This document shows positions 24,431 to 32,586 of a DNA stretch of 64,000 bases, one piece after another (positions within the stretch are counted from its first letter, which is position 1; each line of letters starts with the position of its first letter). The stretch comes from Myxococcaceae bacterium (lineage in GTDB: Bacteria; Myxococcota_A; Polyangia; Polyangiales; Ga0077539). The position numbers were made by a program, and so were the translations under genes. Below the pieces are notes generated by a model that saw nothing but the letters and a program-made list of their open reading frames with translations, was not told the DNA's origin and ran no database searches. The stretch spans positions 62,001-126,000 of the forward strand of contig SCUS01000133.1 in assembly GCA_004297725.1 (NCBI GenBank), written 5' to 3'.

Positions 24431-27172
24431 TCAGGCCTCGGCGAACTGCTCGGGCTCGTGCTCGGTCTCCTCGGCGGTGTCGGGCTCGTCCTGCACCGCG
24501 GGCGCGTGCCCGGAGCCCTCGTCGAACTCGATGCGCCAGCCGCCGGCGGGCGAGAGGCCCACGTTGAGCTTGCGCGGCAGCGGGCCCTGCGACATCTGCT
24601 CGAGGAGCACTCGGGAGACCGCAGGGATGAGCGACCCGCGGAGGATGTGCTCGACGTTGCGGGCGCCGGTCTCGGCCTCGGTGCAGCGGCGGGTGATCTC
24701 CTCGATGAGCTCCGGGGCGTAGTTGGTCTCGATGCGGTGGCTGGTGAAGAGCCGCTTGGCGAGGCCGCTCAGGCGCATCTCCGTGATCTCCCGGAGAATC
24801 GAGCGGGAGATCGGCGCGTAGGGGATCACCGACATGCGGGCGAGCAGCGCGGGCTTGAAGTGCTTGCTCAGGATGGGGCGGATCTCGTTGACCACCTCCT
24901 CGACCGACGGCGGCTCCTCGCGCTCGTAGATCTTCATGATGGCGTCCGTGGCGAGGTTGCTCGTCAGGATGATGATGGTGTTGCGGAAGTTGATGTGGCG
25001 CCCCTCGCTGTCCGAGAGCGAGCCCTTATCGAAGACCTGATAGAAGAGGTTCATGACCTCCAGGTCGGCCTTCTCGCACTCGTCGAGGAGCACCACGGAG
25101 TAGGGGCGCTGGCGCACCGCCTCGGTGAGCACGCCGCCCTCGCCGTAGCCGACGTAGCCGGGCGGCGAGCCGATGAGCCGGGAGACCGAGTGCTTCTCCT
25201 GGAACTCGCTCATGTTGATGACGGTCATGAAGCGCTCGCCGCCGTACATGGCCTCCGCGAGCGCGATGGCCGTCTCGGTCTTGCCGACGCCCGACGGACC
25301 CACGAAGAGCAGCACGCCCACAGGCTGGTTGGGGTTGTTGATCCCCGCCTGCGAGATGCGGATGGTCTCGGCCACCACGCTCATGGCGTGGTCCTGGCCG
25401 CGCACCCTCCCGCGGAGCTTGTCCTCGAGCGTCAGCAGCGTGGCGATGTCGTCCTTCTGCATCTTGCCGACGGGGATGCCCGTCCAGTTGCCGACGATCT
25501 TGGCCACGATGTCGACGTCGACGTCCGAGTGCACCAGCGCCGGCTTGCTCTTCACGCTCTCGTGCGCGGCCACCGCCGCGTCGAGCTTCGCCCTCGCCTC
25601 GGTGGTGTCCTCGCCGGGCTTCGCCGCCAGCACCGCCTGCCGCGCCTCGCGCACGGCGCGCACCGCGTCGCGCTCCTTCTCCCAGCGCGCGTGCGTGTCG
25701 ACCCGCTTCGCCTCGTTGCTCGCGATGCGCTTCACCAGCGCGTCGTAGGTCTCCTCGTCGATGGTGAAGCCCGACGCGCGGTCTCGCTCCAGCGCCTCGC
25801 GCTCGCGGTTCTGCGAGGCGAGCGCCACCTCGATGTCGACGAGCTCCTCGGGCTTGGCGTCGAGGTTGATCTTCACCCTCGCGGTGGCCGTGTCGAGCAG
25901 GTCGACGGCCTTGTCCGGGAGCTGCCGGCCGGAGATGTACCGGTGCGAGAGCTTCACCGCAGCGACGATGGCCTCGTCGCGGATGGCGATGTTGTGCGCC
26001 TTCTCGAAGACCGGGCGAAGCCCGCGGATCATCTGCACCGCGTTCTCCTCCGAGGGCTCGTCGACGGCGACGGGCTGGAAGCGACGGGCCAGCGCAGCGT
26101 CCTTCTCGAAGTATTTCTTGTACTCGGACCACGTGGTGGCCGCGATGGTGCGCAGCTCGCCGCGGGCCAGCGCGGGCTTGAGCAGGTTGGCCGCGTCGCT
26201 GCCGCCCTGGGCGCCGCCCGCCCCGATGATGGTGTGGGCCTCGTCGATGAAGAGAATGATCGGCTTCGCAGAGGCCTTCACCTCATTGATGACGTTCTTC
26301 AGGCGGTTCTCGAACTCGCCCTTCACGCCGGCGCCGGCCTGGAGCGCGCCGATGTCCAGCGAGAGCAGCTCGACGTTCTTCATCCCATCGGGCACGAGCC
26401 CCTGGATGATCTCGATGGCGAGACCCTCGACCAGCGCGGTCTTGCCGGTGCCCGCCTCGCCCACGATGATCGGGTTGTTCTTCCGGCGGCGCGAGAGGAT
26501 GTCCACCAGCTGGCGGATCTCCGTGTGCCTGCCGAAGACGGGGTCGATCTTCCCGTCGCGCGCCTTCTGCGTGAGGTTCTCGCAGAACCTGGCGAGGTTC
26601 TCCGAGGTGCCCGGGGCGACGCCGCCCGCCATCGCAGGAGCCCCGCCGCCGGGGCTCGCGGTCGCGCCCGCCGGGCCCGCGACCCCTACCTCGGCCGACT
26701 CCTTGGAGCCCGAGACGATGTCCGCGAGCTCCCTGCGGAGCTGGTCTCTCGGGATGGCCTCGAGCTCAGGCAGCGTCTCGGCGCTGTACCGGCCCGGGTT
26801 GGCGATGAACTGGAGGAGCAGCGCTCCGGTGCGGAGTCGGGTGGCGTCGGTCTCGAGGGAGGAGACCGTCCAGGCGTCTTCCATCCATTGAAAGAGCGAG
26901 GCCGAGAAGGTGGGCTTGCCGCCGTTGCCGACGCGCAGTCCGCTGATGGCCTTCTCCAGTCGCCCGACGAGCCGGACGCGGTCCTGATCGAACTGGTGGA
27001 GGATGCCCGCGGCGTCGCCGTCCGCTGGAGAGACCAGCTCCAGGAGCATGTGCTCGACGGTGATCTCATACGCGCGCGCGTTCGCAGCGCGGGCCACGCT
27101 GGCCTCGAGGGCCTTGGTGGCGGTCGGGGTCAGTCTACGAACAAGTGTCTTGGGCTCTACGAGCAGTGCCAT
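24431..27172 (-). CDS. tssH: T6SS sheath-recycling ATPase TssH/ClpV
   Basis: A 913-aa Clp/Hsp100 AAA+ protein that disassembles the contracted TssB/TssC sheath. It has an N-terminal Clp-N domain (TKALEASVARAANARAYEITVEHMLLEL in parts), first Walker A GEAGTGKT at about 237-244 and Walker B ILFIDEAHT. The coiled-coil middle region is followed by a second Walker A GPSGVGKT at about 622-629 and VVLLDECEKA. The variable Gly/Ala linker (SPGGGAPAMAGG) after the N-domain and the neighbours tssF/tssG identify ClpV rather than ClpB. It follows tssG by 5 bases. Normal length for the family. Confidence 0.94.
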   Translation of the reverse strand: MALLVEPKTLVRRLTPTATKALEASVARAANARAYEITVEHMLLELVSPADGDAAGILHQFDQDRVRLVGRLEKAISGLRVGNGGKPTFSASLFQWMEDAWTVSSLETDATRLRTGALLLQFIANPGRYSAETLPELEAIPRDQLRRELADIVSGSKESAEVGVAGPAGATASPGGGAPAMAGGVAPGTSENLARFCENLTQKARDGKIDPVFGRHTEIRQLVDILSRRRKNNPIIVGEAGTGKTALVEGLAIEIIQGLVPDGMKNVELLSLDIGALQAGAGVKGEFENRLKNVINEVKASAKPIILFIDEAHTIIGAGGAQGGSDAANLLKPALARGELRTIAATTWSEYKKYFEKDAALARRFQPVAVDEPSEENAVQMIRGLRPVFEKAHNIAIRDEAIVAAVKLSHRYISGRQLPDKAVDLLDTATARVKINLDAKPEELVDIEVALASQNREREALERDRASGFTIDEETYDALVKRIASNEAKRVDTHARWEKERDAVRAVREARQAVLAAKPGEDTTEARAKLDAAVAAHESVKSKPALVHSDVDVDIVAKIVGNWTGIPVGKMQKDDIATLLTLEDKLRGRVRGQDHAMSVVAETIRISQAGINNPNQPVGVLLFVGPSGVGKTETAIALAEAMYGGERFMTVINMSEFQEKHSVSRLIGSPPGYVGYGEGGVLTEAVRQRPYSVVLLDECEKADLEVMNLFYQVFDKGSLSDSEGRHINFRNTIIILTSNLATDAIMKIYEREEPPSVEEVVNEIRPILSKHFKPALLARMSVIPYAPISRSILREITEMRLSGLAKRLFTSHRIETNYAPELIEEITRRCTEAETGARNVEHILRGSLIPAVSRVLLEQMSQGPLPRKLNVGLSPAGGWRIEFDEGSGHAPAVQDEPDTAEETEHEPEQFAEA

Positions 27173-27177
27173 GAACC

Positions 27178-28281
27178 TTAACCCTCCAGGGCCTTCGGTG
27201 CGGAGTCATCGTTCGCCGGGGTCGCACCATGCTCCCCGGAGACTTTATTGCCGACAGGAACAGGGACGATCACCCGCGTCTCGCGGTCGGCCCCGACGGT
27301 CACCCAGGAGTCGAGTCCCAGCCGCGAGCCCTCGCCGGGCGAGGCCGACAGCCGCAGCGACGGCGTCTCGCCGGGCGCGAGGATGAGCTCGAGGTCGAAC
27401 TCCAGCGGGTCGCGCACATAGAAGGTCACCAGCTCCTTGATCTGCGCGAGGCCGTCGCCTCCCGGCAGGAAGCGCTGGAAGGCCTTCCTCTTGAGGGGCC
27501 CGAGCACCAGCCTGAACTTCCCCCCGCGGTCGAACACCCGGCGCCCGATGGTGGCGTCGACCCCCAGCGTGGTGTTGGCGATGCCCAGCCGGAGAAGCTG
27601 ACGCTCCTCGATGGTCACCCAGCGCCCGACGAACTGCTCGACGGACACCGGCGCTCCGATGAGCACCTCCTCCATCACGTCGGACACCGCCGCGACGAGC
27701 CCCTGCGCCGTGCGGGCGCGGGTCGCGAGCAGCGGGGCGAGCCGAAGCAGCCGGGCCAGCGAGAGGTTCACCGGCGGCGGGGCGTCGTCGAAGGTGTCGA
27801 TGCCGGCGAGGGCCAGCGACCGGCGCGACCAGGGGTCGGCGGAGGTGCTCAGGTAGTCGGCGGAGAAGGAGTAGCGGGCGTGGGCTCGGTAGAAGAGCGA
27901 GATGATGCGGTGGTGGAAGACGTCGAGAAACTCCCGCTGCGCCGGGCGGTCGTGGTCCTCGTGGAGCACCTCCTCGGCCATGTACGTCGGGAGCGGCGAG
28001 ACCGTCCCGGTAAGGCCGAGGAAGGTGGTGGTGATCTCGTAGACGGGCTCGTCGGGCCCGTCGCCGGTCTCGCCCGCGCGGCGCGGACGGGCCTTGATGC
28101 TGGAGACGTCGCTGGTCGCGAAGGTCAGCGAGGGATCATGCCGGAACCGGATGGACTCCTCGTTGACGGGCCCATAGTCCCCGATGCGCGGACCCTTGGT
28201 GGCGCGCTCGAGGAGCTCGATGGCACGGTAGAACCCCACCCGGCGCGGCTGGCCCAGCAGGAGTCCGACCAGCGCCGTCAT
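27178..28281 (-). CDS. tssG: T6SS baseplate protein TssG
   Basis: A 367-aa TssG/VasB/ImpH protein, one of the wedge components of the T6SS baseplate with TssE, TssF and TssK. Landmarks are RRVGFYRAIELLER, ESIRFRHDPSLTFATSDVSSI, TTTFLGLTGTVSPLPTYM, REFLDVFHHRIISLFYRAH and VGRWVTIEERQLLRLG. The start chosen is the ATG at 28281, whose last base overlaps the tssF stop (ATGA); a GTG at 28314 in the same frame would add 11 residues. Translational coupling fits the 2:1 TssF:TssG partnership. Confidence 0.94.
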   Translation of the reverse strand: MTALVGLLLGQPRRVGFYRAIELLERATKGPRIGDYGPVNEESIRFRHDPSLTFATSDVSSIKARPRRAGETGDGPDEPVYEITTTFLGLTGTVSPLPTYMAEEVLHEDHDRPAQREFLDVFHHRIISLFYRAHARYSFSADYLSTSADPWSRRSLALAGIDTFDDAPPPVNLSLARLLRLAPLLATRARTAQGLVAAVSDVMEEVLIGAPVSVEQFVGRWVTIEERQLLRLGIANTTLGVDATIGRRVFDRGGKFRLVLGPLKRKAFQRFLPGGDGLAQIKELVTFYVRDPLEFDLELILAPGETPSLRLSASPGEGSRLGLDSWVTVGADRETRVIVPVPVGNKVSGEHGATPANDDSAPKALEG

Positions 28282-30029
28282 AGGATCGGCTGCTGGCCGC
28301 TCTTTGCCTTCCACGAATACTCCGCCTGCGAGGGGTGCGTCTTCACGCTCAGCTCGCTGAAGGTGTTGATGCCCGCGTGCGCCGCGAGCACCTCATCGAT
28401 CACGGACGCGAACAGGTACAGGTCGCCGTCCCCGGAGAAGCTGTTCTCGTCGAGCTCGAGGGTCGTCCCCACCCCGCGCACGGGGACGCCCTTCACCAGG
28501 CGCTCGACCGGGCGGGTGCGCACCTCCCGGATGCCCTCGATGCGCAGCCGGTTGGCGCGCGCGGCCTGCCGGTCGACCGCCGCGAGGAAGTTGTAGAGGT
28601 CGAGGATGGCCCGCAGCGACTGCCGATCGGCGAGCGCGCGGTAGTTGAGCGCGAGGTGCGAGATGAGCCGCCAGTGGAGCGCCTGACCGAAGGGAGGCCT
28701 CACCGGGACGGTGACGGGGGTGACGTTCTTGAAGCGGGCGAAGGGCGGAGAGCCCGGCGCGGCCATGCAGATGTCGCCGACCTTGAGCTGCGAGGGCAGC
28801 CCCCGGTTGGTGCACATCAGCTCGATGGAGAGCGTCTCCTCGATGGCCCCGGAGGGCACGTCGCGCGGGGTCTGCACCGAGAGCCACGAGTCGATGCCGT
28901 CGTCGAGCGGCGAGTTGCTGCGCCGCACCCGGTAGTACGAGGGGATGTCGTCGGGAGACGAGGCGTGGATGAAGTCGAAGAAGGGCTTGTACTCGCGGCG
29001 ATCGCTGCGCCCGGCCTGGAGGCCGCTGACCTTGTCGATGGAGTAGATCTCCATGTGCCGGGGGTCGACCTCGCTCGCGCGGAGCAGGTACTCGTGCTGC
29101 GTCGGGTCGAGCTTCAGCGGGTCGGCGTCGACCGCGAAGAGGTTGATCACCGGGGCGCAGTGGAGCTTCATCAGGTCGCGCGAGAGGCGCGTCGGCAGCG
29201 CCGGGGGGCGCTCGAACTGGAAGACGATCTCGAAGCGGTCTTCGGCCCGGGAGACCGCCGCGTCGAGGCCCCGCACGTCGATGAAATTGAACTTCGCCGG
29301 GAGCGTGAAGTACTCCTGCAGCAGGCGAAACCCGCCGGGCGCGAACTTCGGCCAGGGGAGCATCGCGCAGCGCTCCTCGAAGCCGGCGGCGCGCACCGAG
29401 GCCTTGCCGATCTCGATGCCCTTGGCGCCGGACGAGAGCCCGCGCACGGACACCGACTTCAGGTGCTGCATCATCCAGAGCATCACCATGGTGCAGACCT
29501 GCGGCTCGCCGTGCAGGTAGAGCCGCACCCCGTCGGGGTGGAAGACCGCCGCCCTCCCCGCCTCGTGGGTCTGAAACTGCACCCGGATGGTCGGCATCGA
29601 GGGCTGCGACGTGTCGTGCACGACGTCGGTGATCTGCAGCGGGAGGAGGTCGACGTCCGCGGTGGTGCGGAAGCGGCACATGGTGCCCTCGACGGGGTTG
29701 GCCGCGAGCTCGGTGTTGCGCGCGACGCGCTGCCGGGTGCGCAGCGCCCCCGCCACCGGGGTGAACTCCACGATGGAGCAGGCCGGCAGCGTGCGGAGGT
29801 AGTGCGGGAGAAGGAGGTCGGTGAGGGTGTGGATGACCTCCGGGACGTCGTCGTCGAGGCGCTCCCGGATGCGCGCCGTGAGGAAGGCGAAGCCCTCCAT
29901 CAAGCGCTCGACGTCAGGGTCGCCGCCGCGCTCGGAGAGCATCCCCGCCACGGCCGGATAGGCCTTGCCGAACTCCTTGCCGAGCTCGCGGAGGTAGGTC
30001 AGCTCGCTCTGATAGTACTTGCTGAACAA
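28278..30029 (-). CDS. tssF: T6SS baseplate protein TssF
   Basis: A 583-aa TssF/VasA/ImpG protein. Landmarks: YYQSELTYLRELGKEFGKAYP, PDVERLMEGFAFLTARIRERLDDD, LTDLLLPHYLRTLPACSIVEF and a C-terminal LDLYNFL...RQAARANRLRIEGI. The frame opens at TTG 30029, with GGGAGC about nine bases upstream; no ATG is available that keeps the conserved N-terminus. It is the first gene of tssF-tssG-tssH-thiD and is divergent from a sulfatase-like gene, so the rest of the core set (tssA, B, C, E, J, K, L, M, hcp) must lie elsewhere. Confidence 0.94.
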   Translation of the reverse strand: MFSKYYQSELTYLRELGKEFGKAYPAVAGMLSERGGDPDVERLMEGFAFLTARIRERLDDDVPEVIHTLTDLLLPHYLRTLPACSIVEFTPVAGALRTRQRVARNTELAANPVEGTMCRFRTTADVDLLPLQITDVVHDTSQPSMPTIRVQFQTHEAGRAAVFHPDGVRLYLHGEPQVCTMVMLWMMQHLKSVSVRGLSSGAKGIEIGKASVRAAGFEERCAMLPWPKFAPGGFRLLQEYFTLPAKFNFIDVRGLDAAVSRAEDRFEIVFQFERPPALPTRLSRDLMKLHCAPVINLFAVDADPLKLDPTQHEYLLRASEVDPRHMEIYSIDKVSGLQAGRSDRREYKPFFDFIHASSPDDIPSYYRVRRSNSPLDDGIDSWLSVQTPRDVPSGAIEETLSIELMCTNRGLPSQLKVGDICMAAPGSPPFARFKNVTPVTVPVRPPFGQALHWRLISHLALNYRALADRQSLRAILDLYNFLAAVDRQAARANRLRIEGIREVRTRPVERLVKGVPVRGVGTTLELDENSFSGDGDLYLFASVIDEVLAAHAGINTFSELSVKTHPSQAEYSWKAKSGQQPIL

Positions 30030-30159
30030 GCTTCGTATGCTCCCGTAGCGGCGGACTCTAACAGCCCTCTGTCGAAACCGTCATCCCTTCATCAGAGGCC
30101 CGCGATGGCCGCGGGAGCTCCCCCTCCCCCAGGTCCGCGTGCTAAGTCCACCGGCCCTC

Positions 30160-31518
30160 GTGAAGCGCTTCAAACAACCCACCGCTCTGTTGCTGCTGCT
30201 CGCCGGATGCAGCTCCTCGTCGTCCGCGCAGGACCGGCCGCCCGCGCCCGCTCGCCCGGTCGCGGCGCCGGTCGCGGCGCCGGTCGCAGCCCATCCGCCA
30301 CCCCCCGCGGCGCCCTCGCCGACCCCGACGCCGTCGGGGATTCCTCGCGACCTCAACGTCGTGATGATCTCCATCGACAGCCTGCGGGCGGATATGCCCT
30401 GGGCGGGCTACCCCCGTCCCATCGCCCCCTTCCTCACCTCCCTGGAGGCCGCGTCGGTCTCGTACACCAAGGCCTACGCGGCCTCCTCGTACACCTCGCA
30501 GAGCGTCGGAGGCTTCCTCGGAGGCAGGCTCCCCAGCGAGCTGCGCCGGGACGGCTACTTCTTCGGAACCTACCCCAGCCGGGTGGTCTTCTTCCCCGAG
30601 CGCCTGCAGGCCGCGGGCATCCGCACCATCGCCGCGCAGTCCCACGGGTACTTCCGCGCGGGCCACGCGGGCTTCGAGCAGGGCTTCGACGTCTGGCGCA
30701 TGGTCCCCGGCACCCACTGGAACGCCACCACCGACGTGGACATCACCGGCGAGCCCCACGCCGACCTCGCGATCCGCCTCCTCTCCGAGCCGGCCAACAC
30801 CTCGGGTCGCTTCTTCGCGTGGTTCCACTTCATGGACCCGCACGACCAGTACCAGGCGCACCCGGGCATCAGCTACGGCCGCCGGATGCGCGACCGCTAC
30901 GACGGCGAGGTCACCTTCACCGACCGCCAGGTCGAGCGGCTCGTCACCTTCATCCGCTCGCAGCCATTCGGCGCCCGCACCGCCATCGTCATCACCGCCG
31001 ACCACGGCGAGAGCTTCGGCGAGCACGGCCACTACCGCCACGCCTTCCAGGTCTGGCAGCAGCTCGTGCGCGTGCCCTGGTTCTTCTCCATCCCCGGCGT
31101 CGCGCCCCGGCGCATCGCCGCCAGCCGCAGCCACGTCGACCTGGCGCCCACCCTCCTCGAGCTCTTCGGCCTCCCCCCGGAGCCCGAGTTCACCGGACGC
31201 TCGCTCGTCCCGGAGTTTCTCGGCGCCGAGCCCGAGGCCCGCGACGTCTGGGTCGACCTCGCCCGCACCGGCAACAACGACCGCCGCCGGGCGCTCATCC
31301 ACGGCCAGTACAAGCTCACCGCCTACGGTGACGACTCCCGCTTCGAGCTCTATGACATCGAGGCCGACCCGGGCGAGCTCACCAACCTCGCCCGCACCCG
31401 GCCCGACGTCTACGCCTCGATGGTGCAGCGCTACCGCGCGGCCCAGCCCGGCATCCGCAACGAGCTCGTCCGCGGCTGCCGCACCCTCACCGGCGCCCCG
31501 CCCGGCCGCGGCTGGTAG
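30160..31518 (+). CDS. Sulfatase-like (alkaline phosphatase superfamily) lipoprotein
   Basis: A 452-aa exported hydrolase-fold protein. A GTG at 30160 opens the lipoprotein signal KRFKQPTALLLLLAGC, followed by an Ala/Pro-rich linker. The domain starts with NVVMISIDSLRADMPW (metal-binding Asp) and contains WFHFMDPHDQYQ, IVITADHGESFGEHGHYRH (metal ligands) and VWVDLARTGNNDRR. The nucleophile region reads AASSYTSQSVGGFLGGRLP rather than the sulfatase CxPxR or SxPxR motif, so no formylglycine is expected; Thr or Ser could serve, as in phosphoethanolamine or phosphoglycerol transferases. Substrate unknown. Divergent from tssF. Confidence 0.82.
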   Translation: MKRFKQPTALLLLLAGCSSSSSAQDRPPAPARPVAAPVAAPVAAHPPPPAAPSPTPTPSGIPRDLNVVMISIDSLRADMPWAGYPRPIAPFLTSLEAASVSYTKAYAASSYTSQSVGGFLGGRLPSELRRDGYFFGTYPSRVVFFPERLQAAGIRTIAAQSHGYFRAGHAGFEQGFDVWRMVPGTHWNATTDVDITGEPHADLAIRLLSEPANTSGRFFAWFHFMDPHDQYQAHPGISYGRRMRDRYDGEVTFTDRQVERLVTFIRSQPFGARTAIVITADHGESFGEHGHYRHAFQVWQQLVRVPWFFSIPGVAPRRIAASRSHVDLAPTLLELFGLPPEPEFTGRSLVPEFLGAEPEARDVWVDLARTGNNDRRRALIHGQYKLTAYGDDSRFELYDIEADPGELTNLARTRPDVYASMVQRYRAAQPGIRNELVRGCRTLTGAPPGRGW

Positions 31519-31525
31519 CTCCTCC

Positions 31526-32506
31526 CTAGCGCTGGTACTCGCCCGGTCGGTAGCGCCCCAGGTTGTCGCGCATCCACGCCGCGAAGCGGGCGACGCCGTC
31601 CTCCAGGGACACCTCCGCCCGCCAGCCCAGCAGCGCCGCCGCCCGCGAGGGGTCGCCCAGCAGGCGCTCGACCTCGCTGGCCGCGGGGCGCAGCCGCTCC
31701 TCGGCGCTCACGATCGCGACGGTGGTCCCCAGCACCCGCATGCAGAGCGCCGCGAGGTCGCCCACGGAGATCTCCCTCCCCGTCGCGAGCTGCACCGTGC
31801 GCCCGAGCGCCTCGTCGCGCTCCGCCGCCAGCATGAACCCGCGCACCGTGTCCGCGACGTTCACGAGGTCGCGCGTCGGGGTGAGCTTGCCCAGGTGCAG
31901 CGCCTGCCCCGCCAGCACCTGCGTCAGGATCGTCGGGAGCACCGCCCTCGTCGACTGCCGGGGGCCGTAGGTGTTGAAGGGCCGCACGGTCACGGCGGGC
32001 AGCCCGAAGGAGCGCACGAAGCTCTCCACGCACTGGTCCGCGGCGATCTTGCTCGCGGCGTAGGGCGACTGCCCCACCAGCGGGTGCGCCTCGGTGATGG
32101 GGACGAACTGCGCGGTGCCGTACACCTCGCTCGTGGAGGTGTGGATCATCCTCGCGCCGCCCGCGTCGAGGCAGGCCTGAGCGACGTGAAGCGTCGAGAG
32201 AAGGTTGTTGCTGAAGACCTGCGAGGCGCACTGGTACGAGTACGGGATCGCGATGAGCGACGCGAGGTGGAAGGCCACGTCGCAGCCCCGCACCAGGCCT
32301 CTGGTGAAGAAGGGATCGGTGAGGTCGCCGGCGACCACCTCGACCTGGGAGAGCACCTCCGACGGGAGCTGCTCCAGCGCCCCCCGGTCGCCGCGGGCGT
32401 TGTAGCGCACCAGCGCGCGCACCGCGTCGCCCCGACGCACCAGGGCCTCCACGAGGTGGCTGCCAATGAATCCCCCGGCCCCGGTCACCAATGCTCTGCG
32501 CTGCAT
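31526..32506 (-). CDS. NAD-dependent 4,6-dehydratase/epimerase, LegB-like
   Basis: A 326-aa extended short-chain dehydrogenase acting on a nucleotide sugar. NAD-binding motif TGAGGFIGSH lies at about residues 7-16. Catalytic elements are IHTSTSEVYGTAQF and YAASK (Tyr-Lys pair). RPFNTYGPRQSTRAVLPTILTQ is close to the pattern of LegB-type UDP-sugar 4,6-dehydratases, which start legionaminic-acid or related sugar synthesis. No other sugar-synthesis gene is adjacent, so the final product is open. The start is the ATG at 32506, directly at the fold. Convergent with the sulfatase-like gene. Confidence 0.85.
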   Translation of the reverse strand: MQRRALVTGAGGFIGSHLVEALVRRGDAVRALVRYNARGDRGALEQLPSEVLSQVEVVAGDLTDPFFTRGLVRGCDVAFHLASLIAIPYSYQCASQVFSNNLLSTLHVAQACLDAGGARMIHTSTSEVYGTAQFVPITEAHPLVGQSPYAASKIAADQCVESFVRSFGLPAVTVRPFNTYGPRQSTRAVLPTILTQVLAGQALHLGKLTPTRDLVNVADTVRGFMLAAERDEALGRTVQLATGREISVGDLAALCMRVLGTTVAIVSAEERLRPAASEVERLLGDPSRAAALLGWRAEVSLEDGVARFAAWMRDNLGRYRPGEYQR

Positions 32507-32511
32507 GGAGC

Positions 32512-32530
32512 GCACCGATATCACCGGTGC
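32512..32530. promoter_or_regulatory. Inverted repeat between LegB-like and pectate-lyase-like genes
   Basis: GCACCG at 32512-32517 and CGGTGC at 32525-32530 are perfect inverted half-sites around a 7-base AT-richer spacer. They sit in the 80-base divergent gap, 5 bases from the LegB-like start. It may be a shared operator; chance is not excluded. Confidence 0.25.
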
Positions 32531-32586
32531 ACGCGGAGCGGCCAGCACGCGTTGCCAAGTCGAAAGGGCAGCGTTAGCGTCGGGAT

